From Bacteroidaceae bacterium (GTDB taxonomy: Bacteria; Bacteroidota; Bacteroidia; Bacteroidales; Bacteroidaceae), in assembly GCA_902362375.1 (NCBI GenBank), contig CABIVS010000015.1:1-64000 (forward strand): DNA of 64,000 nucleotides, given 5' to 3'. Within the stretch, counting starts at the first letter, position 1. Each line of letters begins with the position of its first letter. Both the position numbers and the translations under genes were made by a program. Shown one piece after another: positions 1 through 10,465 of this stretch. The notes below the pieces were generated by a model. The model saw nothing but the letters and a program-made list of their open reading frames with translations, was not told the DNA's origin and did no database searches.

Positions 1-1
1 G

Positions 2-73
2 AATCTAAAAAGGCTAAAAGCTGGGTGGGATGAAAAATATTTATCAAAACTTTTACAGGATAATGATTTTTAA
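2..73 (+). CDS. Possible 3' end of a gene that begins left of the window
   Basis: Reading from base 2 gives 23 sense codons followed by TAA at 71-73, with a protein-like C-terminus (ending LLQDNDF). A second frame, from base 1, ends at 33. The stretch is too short to assign a family, and an open frame of this length can arise by chance. A gene here would run in the same direction as the PUL that starts at 410. Confidence 0.25.
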   Translation, partial: NLKRLKAGWDEKYLSKLLQDNDF

Positions 74-195
74 TGCGTCTGCCCTGTAGAAGGATGAGAA
101 ACTCTAAAGATACAAAATTAAACAGTAAAAAGCAAGAGGGAGACTGGAAATATTGCCTCATCGGCGGAACGGATAGATTGCATTTCCGCACGTTA

Positions 196-224
196 GTTTG
201 TAATATTCCACCATACGTTTGTAA
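196..224. promoter_or_regulatory. Candidate operator: direct repeat upstream of the first susC
   Basis: GTTTGTAA occurs at 196-203 and again at 217-224, a period of 21 bp (two helical turns), about 190 bp before the SusC start. AraC-type DNA-binding domains, including those of Bacteroides hybrid two-component systems, often use direct repeats about two turns apart, so this could be the operator of PUL 1. A TATTTTTG sequence at 303-310 could be the -7 box, but no matching upstream box is visible. The rest of 74-409 shows no convincing gene. Confidence 0.3.
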
Positions 225-409
225 AATGACGTATTTTTCAGGGAGTGTCCGTTTTTACAAGCATTAGAATGGCCTGTGTAATCGACTCTCGTCGGAACGT
301 CCTATTTTTGAGTCAGAAAAACATCGTCGGAGTTTTGTCTCTGCGATCGAAGTAGTTATCAGAAATAGAACAGAAATCTTTTATTTAACAATTTATTAAA
401 CTAATATTT

Positions 410-3400
410 ATGAAACAGAAAGTAGCTTTCATGCTATTGGTTATTTCGTTCTGGTGTACATCTGCTATTCAAGCACAGACGGGAAGCCAAATTACAGGTA
501 AAGTTGTCGATGCCTCCGGAGAACTCGCAGGAGTCAGTGTGGTGGTAAAAGGAACAACAAATGGAGTGACTACAAACATGGACGGCGAATTTAAATTAGG
601 AAATGTAAAATCCGGCGACGTTCTGAAATTCTCTTTTGTAGGTTATAAAACCCAGGAAGTGAAAGTGGGCAATAAGAAAAGATTCGATATTGTAATGGAA
701 GAAGATGCCCAGACATTGGAAGAGGTAACTGTAGTGGCTGTGGGTTACGGTGACGTCAGAAGACGGGACCTGACCGGTTCTATCGGCAAGGCCAATATAA
801 GTGATATGACGAAAACCCCGGTAAACAATATCGCGGAGAGTCTGGGTGGCCGTATTGCCGGTGTACAGGTGACTTCTACCGACGGAGCTTTGGGGGATAA
901 CTTCAATATCGTCATCCGCGGAGCGGGTTCGCTGACGCAAAGCACGGCTCCTCTCTATGTAATAGATGGATTCCCGCAGGAAAATTCCAGCATGAGCGCC
1001 CTCAATCCGAATGACATCGCATCTATCGACATCTTGAAAGATGCGTCCGCCACAGCTATTTACGGTTCGCGCGGTGCCAATGGTGTCGTCATCATCACCA
1101 CCAAACAGGGACAGGCCAGCAAGGCGAAAGTGACTTATAACGGAAGCGTCAGCATAAGCAAAGTCAACAAAACGATGGATATGATGAGCGGTTATGATTT
1201 CGCTTTGTTACAACAGGAAATCATGTCGGCAGACGACTTCTCCAATTATTATCTGAAGAATGGCGTCACTCTGGAAGATTACAAAACTTTTAGAGATTAT
1301 GACTGGCAGGATGAAATCTACCGTACAGCCGTCAGCCACAATCACTATGTGGGATTGAACGGCGGTAGCGACAAAATGAAATATTCGGCTTCGCTCTCTT
1401 ACAGCAACCAGCAGGGTATTGTTATCAATACGGATTTGAGCCGTTATCAGGGACGTTTCAATTTCAGCCAGCAAATCAATAAGAAGATAAAGGTAAATGC
1501 GAATGCGAATTTCGCCAGTAACGTGCAGAACGGAGTCAGTCCGTCGGCACAGGCTTCGTCGATGTCTCATTCCTTATTATACAGTGTTTGGGGATACCGT
1601 CCGGTTTCTCCGTCGGGTTCCGACCTGTTGGCGGCCATGTATGATGAAGATGTGTCGATGAGCGATGACTATCGTTTCAATCCGGTACTTTCCGCACGGA
1701 ATGAATACCGTCGCAACACGACTAATCACCTGCAAGCCAACTTAGGAGTGGAATGGGAAATTATCAAGAACCTGAAATTCAAGACTACCGCCGGATATAC
1801 GGGACGGGACATCAAAAGAGAAGAGTTCAACGGCAGTCAGACCCGTACAGGTAACTCGCATCCTAAGAATACACAAAGCAAGGGTATCAATGCCAAGCTG
1901 ACTCAACAGGAAACCAGAAATTACCTGAATGAGAATACGTTGACTTATCAGTTCAACAAGAACAAACACAGTTTCAACGCACTGGCCGGTCTGACTTTCC
2001 AGAAATACTCCGATTATACGACCAGTATCACGCAGGATTACATCACGAACGAATCTTTCGGCATGGCAGGTATCGGTAAGAGTGAAGCTACTCCGACGAC
2101 CACTGCATCGCTGGGCGACAACGCTATGATGTCTTACTTTACCCGTTTCAATTACAATTATAAATCAAAATATTACGCAAACTTTACCATACGTGCCGAC
2201 GGCTCTTCCAAGTTTGCCAAGGACAATCGCTGGGGATACTTCCCATCCGGTTCGCTGGCATGGACTTTTTCACGTGAGAGTTTTGTAAGCGGGAATCTTC
2301 CCTGGCTGTCAAACGGTAAATTACGCGCAAGCTGGGGTCTGACGGGTAACAACCGCATCGGAAATTATGATTACATGGCGCAGCTGATTACACACAGCGA
2401 CTACTATAAATATCCGTGGGACAGCTCTTTCACTACCGGTTATGTACTGAGTTCCATGGCCAACCCCAGCCTGAAATGGGAGACGACCGAACAGTTCGAC
2501 CTCGGTATCGATCTGGGCTTCCTCAAAGGCCGCATCAACCTGACACTGGACTACTATATCAAAACGACCAAAGACCTGTTATTGAACGCGGAAGTTCCGG
2601 CAAGTTCGGGTTATGCCACAGCAACACTGAATATCGGTAAGCTGCGTAACAAAGGTTTTGAAATCACCCTGGAAAGTACCAATATCACAACGAAAGACTT
2701 CACATGGAGCTCTAACTTCAACATTGCATTCAACAATAATGAAATTATCGCCCTCAACTCCGGACAGAAAGAAATGCTTAGCTACGTCAGATGGGATAAT
2801 GCCTACAACAATATGCCTGCTTATATCAGCCGCGTAGGTGAATCTGCCGGAAAACTGTATGGTTACATCTACGAGGGTACTTACAAGTACGACGATTTTA
2901 ACCAGACCACTAATTCGGACGGCTCCATATCATACAAACTGAAAGACGGAATCCCCAGAATCTCCGACAGTGTACAACCGGGTGACCCCAGATACAAAAA
3001 ACTGTCCAACGACGGAACCAACAAAATCACCGACGACGACCGTACCATTATCGGCAACGGACAACCGAAACACACGGGAGGATTCACCAACAACTTTGTC
3101 TATAAGAACTGGGACTTGAATATCTTCCTGCAATGGAGCTATGGAAACGATATTCTGAATGCAAACAGAATGGTTTTCGAAAATCCGAGCAACCGGACCA
3201 ATACGAATATGTTCGCCTCTTACAACAACCGCTGGAGCGCAGCCAATCCTACCAGTGACATGCCGAGAGCGCAAGCTCTGGACGCCAAACATTACAGTTC
3301 TCTGTACGTGGAAGACGGCTCTTTCCTAAAGTTAAAGACCATCTCTTTAGGATACAACTTAGGAAGAAAAGCACTCTACAAACTGGGTATTCAGGCAGCC

Positions 3401-3559
3401 AGAGTGTACTTCTCCGCTGAAAATATAGCCACCCTCTCGGGATATTCCGGTTCAGACCCGGAAGTTTCCGTCCGCAACAGCGTATTGACTCCCGGATTCG
3501 ACTGGTCTTCCTGCCCGCGTTCATTCAATGCATCATTTGGCGTAAACATAACATTTTAA
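410..3559 (+). CDS. SusC-like TonB-dependent outer-membrane glycan transporter (PUL 1)
   Basis: This 1049-residue protein is an outer-membrane importer that takes up oligosaccharides with its SusD partner, powered by TonB. Visible parts: signal peptide (about 1-23, ending SAIQAQ), a carboxypeptidase-regulatory-like beta-sandwich (about 27-100), a TonB-box-like stretch EEVTVVAVGYG (104-114), a plug with LYVIDGFP (182-189) and the family signature DASATAIYGSRGANGV (211-226), then a long beta-barrel ending in aromatic F. Length is typical for SusC. It is the first gene of a six-gene co-directional cluster; susD follows after 12 bp. There is no STN domain, so regulation through a FecI/FecR-type sigma relay is unlikely. 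The family call is secure; the substrate is inferred from neighbours only. Confidence 0.97.
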   Translation: MKQKVAFMLLVISFWCTSAIQAQTGSQITGKVVDASGELAGVSVVVKGTTNGVTTNMDGEFKLGNVKSGDVLKFSFVGYKTQEVKVGNKKRFDIVMEEDAQTLEEVTVVAVGYGDVRRRDLTGSIGKANISDMTKTPVNNIAESLGGRIAGVQVTSTDGALGDNFNIVIRGAGSLTQSTAPLYVIDGFPQENSSMSALNPNDIASIDILKDASATAIYGSRGANGVVIITTKQGQASKAKVTYNGSVSISKVNKTMDMMSGYDFALLQQEIMSADDFSNYYLKNGVTLEDYKTFRDYDWQDEIYRTAVSHNHYVGLNGGSDKMKYSASLSYSNQQGIVINTDLSRYQGRFNFSQQINKKIKVNANANFASNVQNGVSPSAQASSMSHSLLYSVWGYRPVSPSGSDLLAAMYDEDVSMSDDYRFNPVLSARNEYRRNTTNHLQANLGVEWEIIKNLKFKTTAGYTGRDIKREEFNGSQTRTGNSHPKNTQSKGINAKLTQQETRNYLNENTLTYQFNKNKHSFNALAGLTFQKYSDYTTSITQDYITNESFGMAGIGKSEATPTTTASLGDNAMMSYFTRFNYNYKSKYYANFTIRADGSSKFAKDNRWGYFPSGSLAWTFSRESFVSGNLPWLSNGKLRASWGLTGNNRIGNYDYMAQLITHSDYYKYPWDSSFTTGYVLSSMANPSLKWETTEQFDLGIDLGFLKGRINLTLDYYIKTTKDLLLNAEVPASSGYATATLNIGKLRNKGFEITLESTNITTKDFTWSSNFNIAFNNNEIIALNSGQKEMLSYVRWDNAYNNMPAYISRVGESAGKLYGYIYEGTYKYDDFNQTTNSDGSISYKLKDGIPRISDSVQPGDPRYKKLSNDGTNKITDDDRTIIGNGQPKHTGGFTNNFVYKNWDLNIFLQWSYGNDILNANRMVFENPSNRTNTNMFASYNNRWSAANPTSDMPRAQALDAKHYSSLYVEDGSFLKLKTISLGYNLGRKALYKLGIQAARVYFSAENIATLSGYSGSDPEVSVRNSVLTPGFDWSSCPRSFNASFGVNITF

Positions 3560-3571
3560 AGAGTATTCAAC

Positions 3572-5182
3572 ATGAAAAAGATATATCGCAATTTAAAGAC
3601 CGCTGTACTGGCATTAGGATGTATGTCCTTATTACTGTCATCCTGTTCAGACTTCCTGGATAAAAACCCGCATGATTTCGTCTCTCCCGAAATCTTCTAC
3701 AAAAATGAAAGTGACTGTATGATGGCACTGGCCGGAGTTTATTGGACACTGGCTACCGACCATGTATACGGTGAGAGGTACTCGAATATCCTATCCAATA
3801 CCGACGACTTGAGTTACTATGCCCGCCTGAACCAAAGCGGTCAGGTTTATACCAACTCACACAATTCAAGTAATAATGATATTTACCAGACGTGGACGCA
3901 GCTCTATTCCGGTATCAACAACGCCAACGTATTATTGGACAATATCGATGCAGCCAACATTCCGGATGCAGCCGTGAAGAACCGCATTAAGGGAGAAGCC
4001 AAATTCCTGCGTGCCTACTACCACTTTCTGCTTGTACAGAGCTGGTATGAAGTACCCATCCGCACGGAAACCGTGACCGACATCAATAACAGCTCCCTTG
4101 CGGCAACTCCGCATGCAGAAGCCATTGACTGGATTATCAAGGAGATGGAAGACTGCATCGACCTGGTGGATGACTCCAAATACGACCTGTCTCCATCACA
4201 CGTCAAAAAGACGACTGTTCAAGGCATATTGGCACGCGTCTGCTTATGGCGTGCCGGATCGCCCTCCAATGGCGGCAAGGAGTTTTATGAAAAAGCGGCC
4301 AAGTATGCCAAGGCTGTGTATGACTCGCATAAGCACAAACTGTATCAGGGAGACATCTATGCGATCTGGAAAAACATCGCTTCCGACAAGTATGATACGG
4401 AATACAATGAAAGTATGTGGGAAGTGGAATTCATCGGTACCCGCGTAGACGGCAAGTTTACCTACTCACGCATAGGAAACACTATCGGAAACTGGCAGGA
4501 AAACACCTCTTCCACCGGTAAGGGATATGCCTACGGGTTCTATTGCGGTTCACTGATCTTATGGGATTTGTTCGAGAAAAACCCCGGTGACTTACGTCGC
4601 GACTTATCAATGGCTACTTACAAGCTCGACGCCAGCGACGCCGCGGTATACTGGAAAGATACGGAAATCGTGACACGCCGTTGCGGCAAATACCGCAGGG
4701 AATGGACCACTACTTCCCCTAAAGAGAAGAACAACGACCAGATCAACTATCCGGTGCTGCGTTATGCCGATGTGCTGCTCATGCTGGCCGAAGCCGAGAA
4801 CGAAGCCGGTAAAGCTCCTACTGACCTGGCCTACGATGCAATCAATGAGGTACGCGAACGTGCCGGAATCGATAAAGTGGAGAACCTGTCATACGCGGAA
4901 TTCCAACAGGAAGTGCGCGATGAAAGAGCCCGCGAACTCTGTTTCGAGAGTCTGCGCAAGTACGACCTTATCCGCTGGGGAATCTATTATGATGCCGCTC
5001 ATAACAAACTGACTGAAGCCACGAACGACAAACGGTGGACTACCAGCGGGTATTATAAAGCAGCTAAAGAATATGCAGCCAATACGGAAGAAAGGCATCA
5101 GTTCCTGCCTATTCCGATGAAAGAATTGGGAGTGAACTTACTTCTGAAACAAAACTCTTATTGGAGTAACGCAGCAGAATAG
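3572..5182 (+). CDS. SusD-like surface glycan-binding lipoprotein (PUL 1)
   Basis: A 536-residue lipoprotein that caps the SusC channel and binds glycan at the cell surface. The N-terminus has a lipobox ending LSSC with the lipidated Cys at residue 25, followed by SDFLDKNP, the usual start of mature SusD proteins. The RagB/SusD fold is supported by an N-terminal TPR-like half (GEAKFLRAYYHFLLVQ) and the C-terminal segment with NEVRERAG and DERARELCFE. It is separated from susC by 12 bp and so is almost certainly cotranscribed. The glycan bound cannot be read from the sequence. Confidence 0.97.
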   Translation: MKKIYRNLKTAVLALGCMSLLLSSCSDFLDKNPHDFVSPEIFYKNESDCMMALAGVYWTLATDHVYGERYSNILSNTDDLSYYARLNQSGQVYTNSHNSSNNDIYQTWTQLYSGINNANVLLDNIDAANIPDAAVKNRIKGEAKFLRAYYHFLLVQSWYEVPIRTETVTDINNSSLAATPHAEAIDWIIKEMEDCIDLVDDSKYDLSPSHVKKTTVQGILARVCLWRAGSPSNGGKEFYEKAAKYAKAVYDSHKHKLYQGDIYAIWKNIASDKYDTEYNESMWEVEFIGTRVDGKFTYSRIGNTIGNWQENTSSTGKGYAYGFYCGSLILWDLFEKNPGDLRRDLSMATYKLDASDAAVYWKDTEIVTRRCGKYRREWTTTSPKEKNNDQINYPVLRYADVLLMLAEAENEAGKAPTDLAYDAINEVRERAGIDKVENLSYAEFQQEVRDERARELCFESLRKYDLIRWGIYYDAAHNKLTEATNDKRWTTSGYYKAAKEYAANTEERHQFLPIPMKELGVNLLLKQNSYWSNAAE

Positions 5183-5229
5183 TCTTATCTCCCCGTTTTG
5201 AGAAACATTATACCCCCAACAGAAAAACC

Positions 5230-8070
5230 ATGAAACAGCTATTAATTACAGTCCTTTTGTCAGGAAGTTGCGGATTTCTTGCTGCACAGAAAACAGTTAA
5301 AACACCTGCCATATATAAACCTGTCCGTACCGAGATGTATAAAAAGGGATGGATAGACTTTAACAAGAACGGGGTGAAGGACATCTATGAAGATCCTTCA
5401 GCACCTGTCGATGCACGCATCGAGGATTTGCTCAAGCAGATGACGCTGGAAGAAAAGACCTGTCAGATGGTCACTCTGTATGGATATAAGAGGGTATTAA
5501 AGGATGATCTGCCCACTCCCGAATGGAAGAACCAGTTGTGGAAAGATGGTATCGGAGCCATTGACGAGCACCTGAACGGATTTCAACAATGGGGACTTCC
5601 TCCATCGGACAATGAATATGTCTGGCCTGCTTCCCGTCATGCGTGGGCGTTGAATGAGGTGCAGCGGTTCTTTATAGAAGAAACCCGGTTGGGTATTCCT
5701 ACCGATTTCACCAACGAAGGGATTCGTGGGGTAGAAAGTTACAAAGCAACGAACTTTCCTACTCAACTCGGATTAGGACATACCTGGAATCGGGAACTCA
5801 TCCGCCAGGTCGGTGTCATCACCGGACGGGAAGCCCGTATGCTGGGGTATACCAATGTTTACGCGCCCATACTCGATGTGGGGCGCGACCAGCGGTGGGG
5901 ACGTTATGAAGAAGTGTACGGGGAGTCTCCTTATCTGGTAGCTGAACTGGGCATTGAAATGGTACGGGGGATGCAGCAGGATTATCAGGTGGCTGCCACG
6001 GGAAAGCATTTCATCGCTTACAGTAACAACAAAGGCGGGCGTGAAGGTATGTCCCGCGTCGATCCGCAGATGTCTCCGCGCGAGGTTGAGATGGTTCATG
6101 TTTATCCTTTCAAGCGGGTGATCCGTGAAGCGGGATTGCTGGGAGTGATGAGTTCTTACAATGATTATGACGGGTTTCCTATCCAAAGCAGCTATTACTG
6201 GCTGACTACCCGCCTGCGCGGAGAGATGGGATTTCGTGGGTATGTTGTTTCCGACAGTGATGCTGTGGAGTATCTTTATACCAAACATAATACTGCCAAG
6301 GATATGAAAGAGGCGGTAAGGCAAAGCGTAGAAGCCGGATTAAATGTCCGTTGCACGTTCCGCTCTCCCGATTCTTATGTATTGCCGTTGAGGGAATTAG
6401 TGAAAGAGGGAGGATTGAGTGAGGAGGTCATCAATGACCGGGTACGGGATATTCTGCGTGTCAAGTTTTTAGTCGGACTGTTCGATCATCCGTATCAGAC
6501 AGATTTGAAAGGGGCGGATGAAGAAGTGGAGAAAGCAGAAAACGAGGAAGTCGCCCTGCAGGCTTCCCGGGAATCGATCGTACTGCTGAAAAACGATCAA
6601 GACGTGTTGCCGCTGGATATTTCAGGTATCAAGAAGATAGCGGTTTGCGGACCGAATGCGGATGAATGTTCTTATGCATTGGGACATTATGGGCCGTTGG
6701 CGGTAGAGGTGACTTCCGTACTGAAAGGTATTCAAGAGAAGACGGACGGGAAAGCGGAAGTGCTTTATAGCAAAGGATGCGAACTGGTAGATGCGAACTG
6801 GCCGGAATCGGAATTGATTGATTTTCCGCTGACGGAAGAAGAGCAAAAGGAAATAGACAAAGCTGTCAGTCAGGCAAAAGAGGCGGATGTAGCGGTAGTT
6901 GTATTGGGAGGCGGACAGCGTACGTGCGGAGAGAACAAATCCCGCAGTAGTCTCGATCTGCCGGGGAGGCAACTTGACCTGTTGAAAGCAGTAGTGGCTA
7001 CGGGCAAACCTGTCGTACTGGTGCTTATCAACGGAAGACCTTTGTCTATTAACTGGGCTGACAAGTTTGTTCCCGCCATTCTCGAAGCGTGGTATCCGGG
7101 AGCGAAAGGTGGAAAAGCGGTAGCCGACGTGCTTTTCGGAGATTATAATCCGGGCGGTAAACTAACTGTCACTTTCCCGAAAACAGTGGGACAAATTCCT
7201 TTCAATTTCCCGTGCAAACCGTCTTCTCAAATTGATGGGGGGAAGAATCCGGGAATGGATGGCAATATGTCACGTGCCAACGGTGCATTGTATGCTTTCG
7301 GATATGGCTTGAGTTATACCTCTTTCGAATATTCCGACCTGAAAATAACTCCGGCAGTTATCACTCCTAATCAAAAGACGTATGTCACCTGCAAAGTGAC
7401 GAATACAGGCAAACGGGCAGGAGATGAAGTAGTACAGCTCTATGTGCGCGATGTGTTGAGCAGCGTCACTACGTACGAGAAGAACCTGGCCGGATTTGAA
7501 CGAATCCATCTGAAGCCGGGCGAAACAAAGGAAGTTTCTTTTCCCATTGACCGGAAGGCATTGGAATTGCTGAACGCGGATATGCATTGGGTAGTAGAGC
7601 CCGGTGATTTCACACTGATGGTAGGGGCTTCTTCTACGGATATTCGTCTGAACGGCACGTTAACGGTGGTTGACTGCATAAACGACTCTACTCCGCAAAG
7701 CAAGGAAAACGAAGCTCCGATAAGTGCAAGTACGAATCAGGAAACGGTGAATAACGTGGTGGATAACGACCTTACCACTTTCTGGGAGGGAAACAAAGGG
7801 GATTACATCACCTTTGCCTTACAGAACGAAGCGAAAGTGGATGGCATTTCCATTGCCTTTCATCGCGATAACGGACTGGAAACCGATTTTGAAATACAGC
7901 TTTCCAGTGGTGGCGGACAGTTCCTGACGGTGTACTCCGGCACAGTGAAAGAGTATCATAAGCTGTTGAACTTTCCTTTTAAAGGAACTACTGCCAGCGA
8001 CCTGCGTATCGTGTTAGGCAGTGACAGAGTGGGCATTACAGAAATCAAATTACCTCAAATTAAAAAATAA
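5230..8070 (+). CDS. GH3 family beta-glycosidase with C-terminal discoidin-like domain
   Basis: A 946-residue secreted or periplasmic exo-beta-glycosidase. Signal peptide about 1-19. The GH3 N-terminal barrel has the KH motif (ATGKHF, K259-H260) and the nucleophile region VVSDSDAV with D342 as predicted nucleophile. The GH3 C-terminal domain follows (VALQASRESIVLLKN), then a fibronectin-III-like domain (KVTNTGKRAGDEVVQLYV). The last about 115 residues look like a discoidin/F5-8C-type beta-sandwich (TTFWEGNKGDYITFAL), not present in the shortest GH3 enzymes. GH3 covers glucosidases, xylosidases and others, so linkage and sugar are open. The gene lies 47 bp after susD and 5 bp before the GH95 gene, within one apparent operon. 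Confidence 0.93.
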   Translation: MKQLLITVLLSGSCGFLAAQKTVKTPAIYKPVRTEMYKKGWIDFNKNGVKDIYEDPSAPVDARIEDLLKQMTLEEKTCQMVTLYGYKRVLKDDLPTPEWKNQLWKDGIGAIDEHLNGFQQWGLPPSDNEYVWPASRHAWALNEVQRFFIEETRLGIPTDFTNEGIRGVESYKATNFPTQLGLGHTWNRELIRQVGVITGREARMLGYTNVYAPILDVGRDQRWGRYEEVYGESPYLVAELGIEMVRGMQQDYQVAATGKHFIAYSNNKGGREGMSRVDPQMSPREVEMVHVYPFKRVIREAGLLGVMSSYNDYDGFPIQSSYYWLTTRLRGEMGFRGYVVSDSDAVEYLYTKHNTAKDMKEAVRQSVEAGLNVRCTFRSPDSYVLPLRELVKEGGLSEEVINDRVRDILRVKFLVGLFDHPYQTDLKGADEEVEKAENEEVALQASRESIVLLKNDQDVLPLDISGIKKIAVCGPNADECSYALGHYGPLAVEVTSVLKGIQEKTDGKAEVLYSKGCELVDANWPESELIDFPLTEEEQKEIDKAVSQAKEADVAVVVLGGGQRTCGENKSRSSLDLPGRQLDLLKAVVATGKPVVLVLINGRPLSINWADKFVPAILEAWYPGAKGGKAVADVLFGDYNPGGKLTVTFPKTVGQIPFNFPCKPSSQIDGGKNPGMDGNMSRANGALYAFGYGLSYTSFEYSDLKITPAVITPNQKTYVTCKVTNTGKRAGDEVVQLYVRDVLSSVTTYEKNLAGFERIHLKPGETKEVSFPIDRKALELLNADMHWVVEPGDFTLMVGASSTDIRLNGTLTVVDCINDSTPQSKENEAPISASTNQETVNNVVDNDLTTFWEGNKGDYITFALQNEAKVDGISIAFHRDNGLETDFEIQLSSGGGQFLTVYSGTVKEYHKLLNFPFKGTTASDLRIVLGSDRVGITEIKLPQIKK

Positions 8071-8075
8071 GATAT

Positions 8076-10457
8076 ATGAAAACCAGACTATTCCTCTTAC
8101 TTATTATGTGTCTGTTTATTCTGCCGTCGGCATCAGCACAACAGAAAGAATATTCGTTGTGGTACAGTCAGCCTGCACCTAATGAAGGAGCTGAAAACAT
8201 TGTAAAGAGTCGCGGATTCCCTTATGACAAATATTGGGAGAGATGGTCTTTACCCATAGGGAACGGATATATGGGGGCTTGCATATTCGGACGCACGGAT
8301 ACGGAGCGTATTCAGTTGACAGAAAAAACATTCGGCGTCAAAGGACCGTACAAGAAAGGGGGCATCGGCAACTTTGCGGAAATATATATAGAGGGTATTC
8401 ACCATGACCAGCCATTGAACTACAAACGTTCACTGCGCCTCAACGATGCCATCTCTACGGTAAACTACCAATACGAGGGTGTGAACTATACAAGGGAATA
8501 TTTCGCCAACTACCCAAGCAATGTAATCGTCGTAAAGCTCAAAGCGGACCAACCCGGAAAGATTTCGTTCACTCTTCGTCCCGTGCTTCCTTACCTGCAC
8601 GAATATAACGACGAAGGAACCGGACGTACAGGCAAGGTATCAGCACAGAATGACTTGATTACCCTGACCGGAGATATACAGTTTTTCCGGCTGCCGTATG
8701 AAGCGCAGATTAAAGTAATTCCCAGTGGGGGACAGCTAAAAGCGATGAACGACGAATCGGGAAACAACGGAACCATCCGCATACAACAGGCTGACAGCGT
8801 AGTGTTACTGATTAATGCACAAACTGCTTATCAACTGAAAAGTTCGGTATTCACAGCATCTCCGGAAAACAAGTTTACCGGAAACGAGCATCCGCACCGT
8901 GCTGTCAGCCAATGCATACAAAAAGCGGCCGACAAAGGATATGAGGCATTGTGCAAAGAGCATATAGCCGATTATCAGTCTCTCTTCAGCCGGGTGGACT
9001 TGCGTCTTTGTGATGAGACTCTCGGTATACCGACTGACAGCCTGTTGCACGACTATCAGAGAGGAAAAGAAAGTTTATATATGGATGAATTATTGTTCCA
9101 GTACGGACGTTATTTATTAATCGCTTCGTCGAGAAAGGGTTCGTTACCACCCCACCTTCAGGGAGCATGGAGCCAGTATGAATATGCGCCCTGGTCCGGA
9201 GGCTACTGGCATAACATCAATATACAAATGAATTACTGGGCTGCCTTTAACACGAATCTGGCGGAAGTATTTATTCCTTATGTGGAATACAATGAGGCTT
9301 TCCGTCAATCGGCCAACGAGAAAGCGACAAGTTATATCAAAAAGAATAACCCTGACGCCTTATCGGCCATCCCCGAAGAAAACGGATGGACCATCGGAAC
9401 AGGGGCAAACGCTTTCTCAATAGATAGCCCCGGCGGACATTCGGGACCTGGAACGGGAGGATTCACCACCAAATTATTCTGGGATTATTATGATTTCACC
9501 AGGGATGAGGATATACTGAAGAAACACTCTTATCCCGCCATGCTGGGTATGGCCAAATTTCTTTCGAAAACTCTGAAACCGACAGAGGAAGGATATTTGC
9601 TGGCTGATCCGTCTTCTTCGCCTGAACAATATCATAACGGTACGACTTACCAGACGAAAGGTTGTGCATTCGATCAGGGAATGATTTGGGAGAGTTTTCA
9701 TGATGTATTGAAAGCAGCGGATATCCTGAAAGAGGAGTCGCCTTTCCTCCGGACGATAAAAGAGCAGATTGGCAAACTGGATGCCATCCAAATTGGAGAA
9801 TCGGGGCAGATAAAGGAATATCGTGAAGAAAAAAAGTATAGTGACATCGGAGATCCGCGCCATCGCCATATTTCGCATTTATGCGCACTCTATCCGGGTA
9901 CGCTGATTAATGCGGAGACTCCCGAATGGTTGAAGGCGGCTACCGTAACTTTAAACAACCGGGGAGATAAATCGACAGGATGGGGTGTCGCCCATCGTTT
10001 AAACTTATGGGCACGGGTAAAAGACGGGGATATGGCATACCAACGATACCAGCTGTTATTGAAGAAATACATCCTCGAAAACCTGTGGAATATGCACCCG
10101 CCTTTCCAGATTGACGGAAACCTGGGAGGGACTGCCGGAGTAGCAGAAATGTTGATTCAAAGTCATGAAGGGTATATCAACCCTCTCCCCGCCCTGCCGG
10201 CTGCATGGAGAGACGGAAGTTATGAAGGTTTGGTAGCCCGGGGAAACTTTGTAGTTTCCGTTTTCTGGAAACAGGGACTCATGACTCAAATGGATGTCTT
10301 ATCCAGAGCGGGTGGCGAATGCGTCATTCAATACAAGGATATTGCCAATTTTACAATCAAAGACGCCAAAGGAAAGAAAGTGAAAACTATCCGGGAAAGT
10401 AAGAACCGCATCAGATTTGCCACCCAAAAAGGAAATACCTATTACTTAAACCATTAA
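8076..10457 (+). CDS. GH95 family alpha-L-fucosidase / alpha-L-galactosidase
   Basis: A 793-residue inverting exo-glycosidase. Signal peptide about 1-22 (SASAQQ). GH95 hallmarks: WSLPIGNGYMGACIFG near the N-terminus, PPHLQGAW and WHNINIQMNYW (N380, N382), DPSSSPEQ (E517, predicted acid) and FQIDGNLGG (D680, predicted base). The two Asn two residues apart, then Glu, then Asp match the order known for the Bifidobacterium GH95 fucosidase. Family members act on alpha-1,2-fucose or on alpha-L-galactose, so activity cannot be settled here. The short spacing to GH3 (5 bp) and GH88 (8 bp) indicates cotranscription. It implies that the PUL 1 substrate has terminal L-fucose or L-galactose. Confidence 0.93.
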   Translation: MKTRLFLLLIMCLFILPSASAQQKEYSLWYSQPAPNEGAENIVKSRGFPYDKYWERWSLPIGNGYMGACIFGRTDTERIQLTEKTFGVKGPYKKGGIGNFAEIYIEGIHHDQPLNYKRSLRLNDAISTVNYQYEGVNYTREYFANYPSNVIVVKLKADQPGKISFTLRPVLPYLHEYNDEGTGRTGKVSAQNDLITLTGDIQFFRLPYEAQIKVIPSGGQLKAMNDESGNNGTIRIQQADSVVLLINAQTAYQLKSSVFTASPENKFTGNEHPHRAVSQCIQKAADKGYEALCKEHIADYQSLFSRVDLRLCDETLGIPTDSLLHDYQRGKESLYMDELLFQYGRYLLIASSRKGSLPPHLQGAWSQYEYAPWSGGYWHNINIQMNYWAAFNTNLAEVFIPYVEYNEAFRQSANEKATSYIKKNNPDALSAIPEENGWTIGTGANAFSIDSPGGHSGPGTGGFTTKLFWDYYDFTRDEDILKKHSYPAMLGMAKFLSKTLKPTEEGYLLADPSSSPEQYHNGTTYQTKGCAFDQGMIWESFHDVLKAADILKEESPFLRTIKEQIGKLDAIQIGESGQIKEYREEKKYSDIGDPRHRHISHLCALYPGTLINAETPEWLKAATVTLNNRGDKSTGWGVAHRLNLWARVKDGDMAYQRYQLLLKKYILENLWNMHPPFQIDGNLGGTAGVAEMLIQSHEGYINPLPALPAAWRDGSYEGLVARGNFVVSVFWKQGLMTQMDVLSRAGGECVIQYKDIANFTIKDAKGKKVKTIRESKNRIRFATQKGNTYYLNH

Positions 10458-10465
10458 TAAAAGAT

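Noticed and set aside
73..267. 64-codon frame before the first susC
   Set aside because: Codon use and composition are not protein-like, no family features are present, and it overlaps a likely regulatory region.
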